From Hyphomicrobiales bacterium (GTDB taxonomy: Bacteria; Pseudomonadota; Alphaproteobacteria; Rhizobiales; Methylopilaceae), in contig JALHQA010000005.1 of assembly GCA_022842205.1 (NCBI GenBank), positions 17,616-81,615 of the forward strand: a stretch of 64,000 bases of DNA. Reading direction: 5' to 3'. The notes below the pieces were generated by a model that was not told the DNA's origin, searched no databases, and worked only from the letters and a program-made list of their open reading frames with translations. Positions 25,318 to 34,041 of this stretch are shown here, piece by piece. The translations under genes were made by a program, and so were the position numbers. The first letter of the stretch is position 1, and each line of letters opens with the position of its first letter.

Positions 25318-26040
25318 ATGATGCAACTTCTCTCCTTCGACGACGTCCACCTCTACTACGATCACGTATACGCCTTGAAAGGCGTTTCCCTTTCGGTCAA
25401 CGAAGGCGAGACGGTGGCGTTGATCGGCGCCAACGGAGCGGGCAAGTCCTCGATTCTGCGGGCAATTACCGGTCTTCGGAAAATTCGCCAGGGGCAGATT
25501 CATTTCGGCGGCAAGCGCATCGACGGCACGCCCTCCGACGAGGTGGTGCGCCTCGGCATCTCAATGGTGCCGGAAGGCCGCCGCGTTTTTTCCTATATGT
25601 CGGTACGAGATAATCTGTTGATGGGGGCCTTCACCCGCAGCGACAAGGCGGAGATACGCCAATCGCTCGATATGGTGCTTACGCGTTTTCCGCGACTTAA
25701 GGAGCGCTATTCCCAAGCGGCCGGGACGATGAGCGGAGGTGAGCAGCAGATGCTGGTCATTGGCCGCGCTCTCATGGCGCGTCCGAAACTGCTCCTGCTC
25801 GACGAGCCGTCGCTCGGTATCGCACCTAAGCTGGTCCAGGATATCGCGCGCTCGATCGTTGCGATCAATCGGGACGATAAGGTCAGTGTTCTCCTTGTGG
25901 AACAGAACTCGCGTATGGCCCTGCGAATCTCGCAACGCGCTTATGCGCTGACGACGGGCAGCGTGGCTCTCAGCGGAGAATCCGCCAATCTGCTGAACGA
26001 CGAGCGCGTCAAAAAGCTTTATCTGGGCGGCGAAGTGTAG
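25318..26040 (+). CDS. Liv-type ABC ATPase (LivF-like)
   Basis: A 240-residue ATPase pairing with the LivG-like subunit. Walker A GANGAGKSSILRAI, the signature GTMSGGEQQMLVIGRALM, Walker B LLLLDEPSLGIAP and H-loop VLLVEQNSRMAL are all intact, unlike the altered signature in LivG. Two adjacent ATGs (25318 and 25321) could serve as start. The racemase gene begins 11 bases after the stop. Confidence 0.9.
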   Translation: MMQLLSFDDVHLYYDHVYALKGVSLSVNEGETVALIGANGAGKSSILRAITGLRKIRQGQIHFGGKRIDGTPSDEVVRLGISMVPEGRRVFSYMSVRDNLLMGAFTRSDKAEIRQSLDMVLTRFPRLKERYSQAAGTMSGGEQQMLVIGRALMARPKLLLLDEPSLGIAPKLVQDIARSIVAINRDDKVSVLLVEQNSRMALRISQRAYALTTGSVALSGESANLLNDERVKKLYLGGEV

Positions 26041-26051
26041 GTTTTCGTTTT

Positions 26052-26792
26052 ATGCAGATTCTTGTTGTCAATCCGAATACGACGGCCTCCATGACCGAAA
26101 AGATCGGCATGGCGGCCCGGGTGGTAGCCGCGCCGGGAACCGTGGTTACAGCCGTCAATCCGCCGGACGGTCCGCCGAGCATCGAGGGTTATTTCGACGA
26201 GGTTTTCTCGGTGCCCGGATTGATCGGTGAAATGCGCAAGCGGCCGGACGCCGATGCCTATATCATTGCCTGTTTCGACGACACGGGGCTGGACGCGGCG
26301 CGCTGCGCGGTTTCGGCGCCGGTGATCGGGATCGGGGAGGCCGCGTTTCATGCGGCGAGTTTCGTCTCCGGGAAGTTCAGCGTGGTGACAACTCTTGCCC
26401 GGTCGATCCCGGCGATCGAACACAATCTTGCGAAATATGGGCTTGCAAGCCGCTGTGCGCGGGTGCGTGCGTCGGAAATCCCGGTGTTGGATCTCGAAGT
26501 GCCCGGCTCGAATGCGAGCGAGAAGATTTCTGCGGAAATAAAGCGGGCGCTCGACGAAGACGGCGCGGAAGCCATCGTCCTGGGGTGCGCCGGGATGGCC
26601 GACCTCGCCGGACGACTCTCCGAGCGGCATGGCGTTCCAGTGCTCGACGGTGTCGCCTGCGCCGTGAAATTTGCCGAAGCCCTGGGCGGGCTTGGCCTGC
26701 AGACGTCAAAGGTCGGCGGATATGCGCCCCCGAGGGGCAAGCCATATGCCGGAATCTATGCCGATCTCTCACCAATCCAAGGGGAGGATTGA
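26052..26792 (+). CDS. Asp/Glu/hydantoin racemase family protein (allantoin/hydantoin racemase type)
   Basis: A 246-residue cofactor-independent racemase. The two catalytic cysteines are in IIACFDDTG (about residue 76) and VLGCAGMADL (about 178), and the N-terminal phosphate-like binding motif VVNPNTTASMT is typical of hydantoin racemases. In this context it probably interconverts allantoin enantiomers so that PuuE can use both; 5-substituted hydantoins are the alternative. It is fused into the transporter operon with 11 bases of spacing and no obvious Shine-Dalgarno, so translation may depend on the LivF gene. Confidence 0.85.
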   Translation: MQILVVNPNTTASMTEKIGMAARVVAAPGTVVTAVNPPDGPPSIEGYFDEVFSVPGLIGEMRKRPDADAYIIACFDDTGLDAARCAVSAPVIGIGEAAFHAASFVSGKFSVVTTLARSIPAIEHNLAKYGLASRCARVRASEIPVLDLEVPGSNASEKISAEIKRALDEDGAEAIVLGCAGMADLAGRLSERHGVPVLDGVACAVKFAEALGGLGLQTSKVGGYAPPRGKPYAGIYADLSPIQGED

Positions 26793-26886
26793 CCTGCACG
26801 CATCCGATGTGACACCTCGTTCGCATCCCGTGGTGCCGGCCGGGCAACGATTCTCCCTACGGCGTGCACGCCTCCTTGTGAATGCC

Positions 26887-27585
26887 ATGCTCGACGATCC
26901 GAAGGCCTCGAACGCAAAACCCACCGCCCGCTGGCTGCCGGTCTACAGGGGCCTGCGCGACGCCATTATCAGCCGGCGTCTCGCCCCGGGCACCAAACTG
27001 CCCGAAGACGAACTGGGATCTATCTATTCTGTCAGCCGGACGGCGGTACGTGCGGCCCTGCAGGCGCTTGCCCATGATCGTCTGGCGCGTCTTGAGCCGA
27101 ATCGCGGGGCGTTCGTTGCCCAGCCGTCGCGCAAGGAGGCGCGCGAGGTTTTCGAGGCCCGCACCCTGATCGAAACCAAGCTCGCCGGTCTTGCGGCAAA
27201 GAATGCCACGCCAGCCGATATCGGGCGGTTGCGTCAGCATCTCGTCAGCGAAAAGCAGGCGAGAAAGGATGACGAGGACGGCGATGCGATCGCCCTCTCG
27301 GCACATTTCCATGTCGAGATCGCCGAAATTGCGGGTCATTCGGTTCTGACGGAAATTGTGCGCGATCTTGTTTCCCACTCGTCGCTGATCATCGCTCTTT
27401 ACTGGGCGAACCGCGAGACGACATGTAAGTGCGATGCCCACAGCGCGCTCGTCGAGGCGATCGCCAAGGGCAATGCCAGCGAGGCCTCATCACTGATGAA
27501 GAGTCATATTGCGGATCTTCTGGCCGGCCTCGATCTTTCGCGTCATGACACGAAGCCGGAGAAGCTCGCAGATATTCTGCGCTAG
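26887..27585 (+). CDS. GntR-family regulator, FCD subfamily (ureide locus)
   Basis: About 232 residues from the ATG at 26887. The winged helix is within residues 14-80 (LPEDELGSIYSVSRTAVRAAL) and the FCD effector domain follows, with HFHVEIAEIAGHSV and the late CDAHSALVEAI. It closes the transporter-racemase operon and probably controls the divergent promoter region at 21.2-21.4 kb. The start is uncertain: GTG 26878 and GTG 26809 are in frame, and a strong GGGGAGGA at 26781-26788 lies too far from both. Effector is likely a ureide intermediate (inference). Confidence 0.82.
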   Translation: MLDDPKASNAKPTARWLPVYRGLRDAIISRRLAPGTKLPEDELGSIYSVSRTAVRAALQALAHDRLARLEPNRGAFVAQPSRKEAREVFEARTLIETKLAGLAAKNATPADIGRLRQHLVSEKQARKDDEDGDAIALSAHFHVEIAEIAGHSVLTEIVRDLVSHSSLIIALYWANRETTCKCDAHSALVEAIAKGNASEASSLMKSHIADLLAGLDLSRHDTKPEKLADILR

Positions 27586-27590
27586 ATGTA

Positions 27591-28334
27591 TTAGGCAGGC
27601 TCGCTCGCGCCTTCGACGGTCTTGTGGAGATGCTGGACGAGCGCGTCGTCGAGATGGAGGCGGGCGGCGAGCAGGGCGAGGTAGCCGCGCTCAGCCGGAT
27701 TGTCCACGTCAATTGCCAGGAGAGAGGCCGTATATATCTCGGCACCTTCCTCCGGAGTACGTGCAGCCCGCGCGACTGAATCGACATCGAGCGGCGCGCG
27801 CAGTTCGTCAATGACAAAGGCTTTTGCTTCGCTGTCGAGCGCAAGGCGGTCAAGCTGGGCAAAAATATTCGCCTGTTCCTCGGCATCTACATGACCGTCG
27901 GCTTTCGCCGCGGCGATCATGGCGCGCAAAAGGCTCTGCCCGAGAAGTTGCTGATCGGTCTCGGTGGCCGGATTGAACGGCGTGCCTTCCGGTGCAGGCA
28001 GGGAGGGTGTTCCGTTTGCCGAAACCGCCGGGGGGCGGCCCGCCTGGTAATTCTGATAGGCTCGATAGGCCAGAGCGCCGACGACGGCCATGCCGCCGAG
28101 CTGCAATGCCTTGCCGCCGAGTTTGCGGCCCTTCTTCGAGGTCAGGAGGATCGTTGCAAGGCCGCCGGCGAGAGCGCCACCACCGAGCCCTCCCAGGCCG
28201 CCCAGTTGATTGCCAAGCTGAGAGAGATCAAAGCCGCCGCCGCCAGGTGTCTGCTGGCTGGGCCGTCCGGGACCGCCATGCGGAGAATTACCGCCGCCGA
28301 GAAACTGGTCGAGCAGGCTTTTGGCGTCAAACAT
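27591..28334 (-). CDS. DUF533 / TerB-like domain protein
   Basis: A 247-residue protein. The N-terminal third is low-complexity and glycine rich (GGLGGLGGGALAGG), followed by one hydrophobic segment around residues 80-95 (GKALQLGGMAVVGALAYRAY) and a C-terminal TerB-like helical domain with acidic pairs (MIAAAKADGHVDAEEQANI, residues about 137-155). This is the usual make-up of DUF533 proteins such as YebE; their role is unknown but links to envelope stress are reported for some. ATG 28334 has AGGAGC upstream. Its stop lies five bases from the GntR stop on the other strand. Confidence 0.85.
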   Translation of the reverse strand: MFDAKSLLDQFLGGGNSPHGGPGRPSQQTPGGGGFDLSQLGNQLGGLGGLGGGALAGGLATILLTSKKGRKLGGKALQLGGMAVVGALAYRAYQNYQAGRPPAVSANGTPSLPAPEGTPFNPATETDQQLLGQSLLRAMIAAAKADGHVDAEEQANIFAQLDRLALDSEAKAFVIDELRAPLDVDSVARAARTPEEGAEIYTASLLAIDVDNPAERGYLALLAARLHLDDALVQHLHKTVEGASEPA

Positions 28335-28491
28335 CTTTGATGGGCTCCTGTGGAGGAAAACGCGGCGCAAGACAATGCCGAATTGTGGAATGCGTGAGGC
28401 GATGCGGGAACGATTTGCTCCACGTAATACACGTTTTGGTGTTCGCCGCGCGCGGCTGATTGACCGTATGCACGCGAGTCGCGGGGATGCT

Positions 28492-31400
28492 TTAATGAAA
28501 GTCTCTTGATTTTGGAATAATACGCGCATTCCGAGGATGACCGGAGTTTCGGTGGTACTGTGGTAGTTCTCCGGTGTGGTGCATATCCCGATCAGGTCCA
28601 GTCATTTCGGGCAAATGACGAAGATCGGCGCTGCGGTCGATGAGATGAGTCGCCATGATATGGACGACTCCTTCCTCGCTCCTCTGGATCTTGCCGCGAA
28701 CTTCGAGCAGGCGCGATGCCATGACCTCACGCCGGAACTTCTGGAACTGGCTTTGCCACAGTACAACATTGACGATCCCGGTCTCGTCCTCGAGGGTCAT
28801 GAAGATTGCCTTGCCTTCACCCGGGCGCTGACGCACGAGAACGATGCCTGCCGTCCTGCAGAGTGCGCCGTCCTTGAGCGCCGCACTGTCCGCACAGCTT
28901 CTTATGTTTTCCGCGCAATAGCGACCACGCAGAAATGACAAAGGATGCGCTTTTAGCGACAGGCGCATGGTCTGGTAGTCGGTCACGACGTGCTCCGCGA
29001 GGTGCATCGTGGGCAGATGTGCATCAGGTTCCGGTGCGAGTTCGGCGGTGTCGGCATGAGCGAAGAGCGGCAGCGCCTCTTTGCCCGGCAGGCGGCGCAC
29101 GGCCCACAGCGCCTCGCGGCGGTCGAGGCCGACCGAACGGCAGGCATCGGCATCGGCCAGAAGCTCAAGCGCGCGGCTTGGCAAGCCGGTCTTTCGTGCA
29201 AAGGTGTCGATGTCCGGATAGGGCGAGCCGCGATCTGCCGCAGCAGCTTCGGCCCAGTCCTCGCGGAAGCCATCGATCTGCCGCAGGCCAAGCCGCAGCG
29301 CGGGCGCATCGTCATCGGCGCGCTCCAGCGTGTTGTCCCAGAAGCTGTGATTGAGATCTGCGGGGCGCACCTCGACCCCGTGTTCCTGCGCATCACGCAC
29401 GATCTGTGCCGGAGCATAAAAGCCCATCGGCTGCGAATTGAGCAGCGCCGCGGCGAACACTGCCGGATGATGGCATTTGATCCATGACGAAACATAGACG
29501 AGGTGGGCGAAAGCAGCGGCGTGGCTTTCCGGAAATCCGTAGGAGCCGAAGCCTTCGATTTGTTTGAAGCAACGCTCGGCGAATGCGCGCTCATAGCCGC
29601 GCCGCACCATGCCATCGACCATCTTCTTCTCGAAGTTCTGGATTGTGCCGACATGGCGGAACGTCGCCATCGCGCGGCGCAGCTCGTTGGCCTCGTCCGG
29701 CGTGAAATCGGCAGCGACGATGGCCAGCCGCATCGCCTGTTCCTGGAACAGCGGCACGCCGAGCGTCTTGCCGAGCACCTCGCGCAGTTCGTCGGGATCG
29801 TGCGGCGGCGAGGGTGACGGAAACTCGACTTTCTCCTTCTTGCTCCTCCGCCGTAAATACGGATGAACCATATCGCCCTGGATCGGACCGGGGCGAACGA
29901 TGGCGACCTGGATGGCGAGATCGTAAAAAGTCCGCGGCTTCAGCCGCGGCAGCATGTTGATCTGCGCCCGGCTCTCGACCTGGAACACGCCGATGGAATC
30001 GCCCTTGCACAGCATGTCGTAGACGGCGATGTCGTCGCGCGGGATCGAGGCCAGGCTGTGCTCCACGCCTTCGTGATCGCGCAGCATGTCGAGTGCCTTC
30101 TTCAGGCACGTCAGCATGCCGAGCGCGAGCACATCGACCTTCATCAGACCGAGCACGGCGATGTCGTCGCGGTCCCATTCGATGAAGGTTCGGTTTTCCA
30201 TGGCCGCATTGCCGATAGGCACGATTTCGTCGAGCCGTCCGCGCGTCAGGATGAAACCCCCGACATGTTGCGAGAGATGGCGGGGAAACCCGATCAGTTG
30301 ATTGGCGAAGTGGACGGCGCGCGCGATCTCGGGGTTTGACGGTACGAGGCCGGCCTGGCGGACATGGCCGTCGGGGAGTTCGTCGCCCCACGAGCCCCAG
30401 ACGGTAGAGGCGATCGCGGAGGTCACGTCCTCGGTAAGGCCCAGCACCTTTCCGACTTCGCGAATGGCGCTGCGCGGGCGATAGGAAATTACCGTCGCCG
30501 CGATCGCAGCACGCTCCCGGCCATAGCGTTCGTACATATATTGGATGACTTCCTCGCGCCGCTCGTGTTCGAAATCGACGTCGATGTCCGGCGGCTCCTC
30601 GCGTTCCTTGGAGAGGAAGCGCGCGAACAGAACATCGATCTCTTCCGGATCAACATTGGTGATGGAGAGAATGAAGCAGACGACGGAGTTCGCGGCAGAG
30701 CCGCGTCCCTGACAAAGGATACCCCTGTTTTCAGCGAAACGGACGATGTCGTGGATCGTCAGGAAGTAGCGCGCGTAATCGGTTTCGGCGATGAATTTCA
30801 GTTCCTCGCGCAACAGCCGTTCGGTTTTCGGGGGAACCCCGTCGGGGTAGCGCATACAGGCACGGCGCCAGCACAAATCCTCAAGATGGCTTTGCGCGGT
30901 CTTGCCGGGTGGCACGGGTTCGTCGGGATAATCGGGCTTGAGTTCGGCAAGCGAGAAGTTCATCCGTGCAAGGAAGTGCTGCGTTTCCACAAGCGCTTCC
31001 GGAGCGTCGCGGAACAGGCGCTGCATCTCCGCGGGCGGCTTCATATGCCGCTCGGCATTGGCTTCGAGCAGCCGCCCCGCATTCTCGATCTTCAGGCCTT
31101 CGCGGATGCAGGTGATAATGTCCTGCAAAGGCCGTTTGGCAGGCGTGTCATAGATGACGTCATTGGTCGCGATCAGCGGCACGCCATATTGGTGCGCCAT
31201 CGCGGCCATGTCGGCGAGACGGCGGCGGTCATTGCCGCTGCGCTGCATTATGGCGCCGAGCCAGAGCGAGCCTGCAGCAGTCCCGGCCAGCTTCGCCAGA
31301 GCATCAGCGCAGCCGCGCGGTTCGCGTGGCGGCATGAGAATAAGAAGAAGATTGCGCGTATCGGCTATGAGATCGTCCAAGCCAAGAATGCACTCACCCT

Positions 31401-31740
31401 TTTCAGCGCGCCGGTTTCCGGTTGTGAGCAGCCGGCACAGCCGGGCCCAGCCGGCCTTGTTTTCGGGATAGACGACGATATCGGGCGTCCCGTCACACAA
31501 GGAGAGGCGGGCGCCGACCATGAGTTTAAAAGGATGTTCCCGGCCAAGCTCCTCGCGCGTCCGACATTGCGCGGTCTTCAGCGCGGAATAGACGCGAACC
31601 ACGCCCGCGACCGTGTTGCGATCGGCGATCCCCATGCCGCTGTAGCCGAGATCCAGTGCGCGGATGAGGAGATCTTCCGCGCAGGACGCGCCGCGCAAAA
31701 AGGAAAAATTCGAAGCAACGACCGGTTCGGCATATCTCAT
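28492..31740 (-). CDS. dnaE2: Error-prone DNA polymerase III alpha subunit DnaE2
   Basis: A 1082-residue C-family polymerase, the usual DnaE2 length. The N-terminal PHP domain opens YAEPVVASNFSFLRGAS. The polymerase active site is visible at RGSAANSVVCF and PPDIDVDFEHERREEVI. The C-terminal OB-fold (GKAIFMTLEDETGIVNVVLW) is present. It extends translesion synthesis past damaged bases together with ImuB, which carries the clamp contact. The start ATG overlaps the imuB stop (ATGA), so the imuA-imuB-dnaE2 operon is intact and coupled. Confidence 0.96.
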   Translation of the reverse strand: MRYAEPVVASNFSFLRGASCAEDLLIRALDLGYSGMGIADRNTVAGVVRVYSALKTAQCRTREELGREHPFKLMVGARLSLCDGTPDIVVYPENKAGWARLCRLLTTGNRRAEKGECILGLDDLIADTRNLLLILMPPREPRGCADALAKLAGTAAGSLWLGAIMQRSGNDRRRLADMAAMAHQYGVPLIATNDVIYDTPAKRPLQDIITCIREGLKIENAGRLLEANAERHMKPPAEMQRLFRDAPEALVETQHFLARMNFSLAELKPDYPDEPVPPGKTAQSHLEDLCWRRACMRYPDGVPPKTERLLREELKFIAETDYARYFLTIHDIVRFAENRGILCQGRGSAANSVVCFILSITNVDPEEIDVLFARFLSKEREEPPDIDVDFEHERREEVIQYMYERYGRERAAIAATVISYRPRSAIREVGKVLGLTEDVTSAIASTVWGSWGDELPDGHVRQAGLVPSNPEIARAVHFANQLIGFPRHLSQHVGGFILTRGRLDEIVPIGNAAMENRTFIEWDRDDIAVLGLMKVDVLALGMLTCLKKALDMLRDHEGVEHSLASIPRDDIAVYDMLCKGDSIGVFQVESRAQINMLPRLKPRTFYDLAIQVAIVRPGPIQGDMVHPYLRRRSKKEKVEFPSPSPPHDPDELREVLGKTLGVPLFQEQAMRLAIVAADFTPDEANELRRAMATFRHVGTIQNFEKKMVDGMVRRGYERAFAERCFKQIEGFGSYGFPESHAAAFAHLVYVSSWIKCHHPAVFAAALLNSQPMGFYAPAQIVRDAQEHGVEVRPADLNHSFWDNTLERADDDAPALRLGLRQIDGFREDWAEAAAADRGSPYPDIDTFARKTGLPSRALELLADADACRSVGLDRREALWAVRRLPGKEALPLFAHADTAELAPEPDAHLPTMHLAEHVVTDYQTMRLSLKAHPLSFLRGRYCAENIRSCADSAALKDGALCRTAGIVLVRQRPGEGKAIFMTLEDETGIVNVVLWQSQFQKFRREVMASRLLEVRGKIQRSEEGVVHIMATHLIDRSADLRHLPEMTGPDRDMHHTGELPQYHRNSGHPRNARIIPKSRDFH

Positions 31741-33293
31741 GCGAATAATCCGTGCACAAACCAGCGGGGATGTTCGGAATCATGTCCGTACATTCCACCG
31801 CGGTAAAGCCAGAAGCGGCGGCCTTCGCTGTCCTCGACGCGGAAATAGTCGCGTGTCAGCCCCTTTGTGCAGCGCCACCATTCCGGCGCGATGCGTTCGG
31901 GGCCTTCGGCATGCGTGACGTCATGCATGACACGCCGCCAGAGAAAGCGTATGGGCGGACCGTCCGGAACCTCGGCCACGGTCTCCACGGGTTCGGGCGG
32001 CTCGAACAGGCTGATAGGGCGTATTGGCGGCTCGCCGGGCTGCGCACGCCACGGGGCCGTCCTTCCGGCCGGTGCAATGGCCGGCGCCGTGCATGCCGCA
32101 CGTTCAGGGACGTGGCTATCCCGGATAACAAGCCTTTGTACATGCGCTGTGCCGAAACGGACACCGAGGCGGTCGATCAGTTCGGCAACTTCCTCGCCAT
32201 TATCCGTCCCGCCGCCGAAATCGGATTGCACGGATAGAAAAGCTTCCGTAGCCGTGACCGACAGCCGGATGAGATCGAAACCGAAGCCGGGGTCGAGAGG
32301 GTCCGTGAGTGCATCGAGCTTCTCGGAAAAAAGCTTTGCCAGTGTCTTTGCATTCCGCAAGGGGTGGCCGGACAGGATCGAGATGCGGCGCACGGCACCG
32401 TCGGCGCGGAAAAAGCTCGCCTCGAAATGCCGCCCGCCTGTTCCCCGTTCTTCGAGATGCGGCGTGAGTTCATGAGCGAGACCCTGCAGTGCAGCGGCGA
32501 TCTGGTCCGCGAGCGAAACCGGCTCGGCAAAACGCCGCTCAGCGGCAAGATCGGGCAGAGGGCGCCGCGGCGAGACGGGATGATCGATTTCTCCGAGCGT
32601 ACGTAGCAGGCGGTCGAGAAGAGTGGTGCCGAAGCGAGCGGCCAGGGGCGCGCGCGGGCGGATGGCAAGATCGTGTATGGTCTTCAGGCCGGCACGGGCG
32701 AGCGCGGTCACGATTTCGTCTTCAACGCCGAGGGCCGCGACGGGAAGAGACTTGATGGCTTCATAGTCCGCACCGGGCGGGCATATACCGCCTCCGGTGA
32801 AACGGGCCAGCGCACGCGCCGCGTCGGGCGTCGCCGCGACGGCGCTTTGGGCGGTGAAACCAAGGCGCATGAGCCGTTCCATGAGATCCGTACGCAGCGC
32901 GGCCTCGCCGCCGAGCAGATGCGCGCAACCCGTGATGTCGAGGATGAGGCCGTCCGCGCCATCCATGCCCACGAGAGGTGTATAGCGGTCGCACCAGTCG
33001 GCGATGCGATCGAGCATCGCCACGTCAGCCGCCGCGTCCTCGTCGGCGATCTTCAGGTCGGGGATACGTGCCCGTGCGTCTGCCAGGGTGAGACCGGGCG
33101 AAAGCCCGAGTTCGCGCGCGCGCCAGTCTGTATGGACGACACGGAGCGCGCCCTTGACCTTGGCGACAATGACAAGCGGCCGTTCATCCGGCTTTTCGCT
33201 GCGCCTCTGCCACATCCGGCGCAGCCGGTCTGCGGGCAATAGAGGGAGCCAAAGCGCGAGATAGCGGCGTTTCCCGGAATATGCGGAGGTCAC
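31737..33293 (-). CDS. imuB: ImuB, catalytically inactive Y-family polymerase-like protein
   Basis: About 518 residues. The N-terminus RRYLALWLPLLPADRLRRMW and the Y-family palm and finger regions identify ImuB (DinP-like). The palm acidic residues needed for catalysis are not in their usual place, as is normal in ImuB, which serves as a hub linking DnaE2 to the beta clamp. The likely start is the GTG at 33293, placing the first 110 bases inside the imuA gene in another frame; ATG 33410 would add about 39 residues with no family resemblance. Stop and dnaE2 start overlap. Confidence 0.9.
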   Translation of the reverse strand: MTSAYSGKRRYLALWLPLLPADRLRRMWQRRSEKPDERPLVIVAKVKGALRVVHTDWRARELGLSPGLTLADARARIPDLKIADEDAAADVAMLDRIADWCDRYTPLVGMDGADGLILDITGCAHLLGGEAALRTDLMERLMRLGFTAQSAVAATPDAARALARFTGGGICPPGADYEAIKSLPVAALGVEDEIVTALARAGLKTIHDLAIRPRAPLAARFGTTLLDRLLRTLGEIDHPVSPRRPLPDLAAERRFAEPVSLADQIAAALQGLAHELTPHLEERGTGGRHFEASFFRADGAVRRISILSGHPLRNAKTLAKLFSEKLDALTDPLDPGFGFDLIRLSVTATEAFLSVQSDFGGGTDNGEEVAELIDRLGVRFGTAHVQRLVIRDSHVPERAACTAPAIAPAGRTAPWRAQPGEPPIRPISLFEPPEPVETVAEVPDGPPIRFLWRRVMHDVTHAEGPERIAPEWWRCTKGLTRDYFRVEDSEGRRFWLYRGGMYGHDSEHPRWFVHGLFA

Positions 33294-33960
33294 AATCCCA
33301 TTCCATGCGAAAACGCTGGGGAGGGACGCCCCCCCGATGACGCAACAAAGAAATCTCGAAAGCCGGATGGCCCGGGGCATTTGCGGCCATCGCGCGGGAG
33401 GCGGCTGCACGAACGCGCCACCGGCTGAAGGCAGCGTTCGGCGCCGGCTCGCCCGACATACGCATAAGGAAACAGGGCGTCTGCGAAAGCGTGGCGCGAT
33501 GGAGGAGCCGCCGCGTTGCCGTCAGATCGAGCACCTTCGGGCCGCCCCAGATCTCAAGCGCCACCGCGCCGAGAGCAGAACACTGCAGGGCCTCATGCGC
33601 GGCCCGCACCGCGGAGAGTGAATCCGAAACCCGCACCTGGATGATCGACGACGGATCGGCGCCGAATGCGGCAAGGCCCGGCGCGTAGAGCGCGCCATAT
33701 TCATGCGCAACCATATCCTGCCGGACCCAGACGATCGTTTGCCCCCGCTCCTGGGCACGCAGCATCAGTGCGAGCGCAAAGCCCGTTACCGCCGCCCCAT
33801 CTTGGCTCTGCGCTGGAAAAAATTCATGCAACGCGGATTTCGGCAATCCGCCGACACGCCGGTCGGCCTCCGGAAAACCGAAGGTTATGCAATCCTTGGC
33901 GGCTTTCGGGTTGAAAGCGCCTTTATCCCGCCGCGACAATGGCAATGCCATGTTGTTCAT
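33184..33960 (-). CDS. imuA: ImuA, RecA-like mutasome accessory protein
   Basis: A 258-residue RecA/SulA-like protein that opens the mutasome operon. Family marks are the middle TIVWVRQDMVAHEYGALY, the LEIWGGPKVLDLTATRR segment and the C-terminal RMEWDCDLRIFRE. The N-terminus holds two close ATGs (33960 and 33951) with no good ribosome site before either. The usual partner of ImuB/DnaE2 in damage-induced mutagenesis. Upstream, only a half LexA site (GTTC) is visible, so SOS control is not proved from this sequence. Confidence 0.9.
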   Translation of the reverse strand: MNNMALPLSRRDKGAFNPKAAKDCITFGFPEADRRVGGLPKSALHEFFPAQSQDGAAVTGFALALMLRAQERGQTIVWVRQDMVAHEYGALYAPGLAAFGADPSSIIQVRVSDSLSAVRAAHEALQCSALGAVALEIWGGPKVLDLTATRRLLHRATLSQTPCFLMRMSGEPAPNAAFSRWRVRAAASRAMAANAPGHPAFEISLLRHRGGVPPQRFRMEWDCDLRIFRETPLSRALAPSIARRPAAPDVAEAQRKAG

Positions 33961-34041
33961 GTTTTGTTCTATCTTGAGACCAAGTAAGAGTCAAGGCCGC
34001 GGCACGCGAGTTGCGACGATTGGAAGGGGATTGCTGGAGCG

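Noticed and set aside
28492..33960. Plasmid- or phage-borne origin of the mutasome operon
   Set aside because: No integrase, repeat boundary, tRNA site or codon-use change was seen around it; such operons are common on alphaproteobacterial chromosomes.
33958..33985. SOS/LexA box upstream of imuA
   Set aside because: Only one half-site is present (GTTC at 33965-33968); seven bases further the sequence reads AGAC and not GTTC, so the alphaproteobacterial GTTC-N7-GTTC form is not met. Damage control may still exist through a degenerate site.
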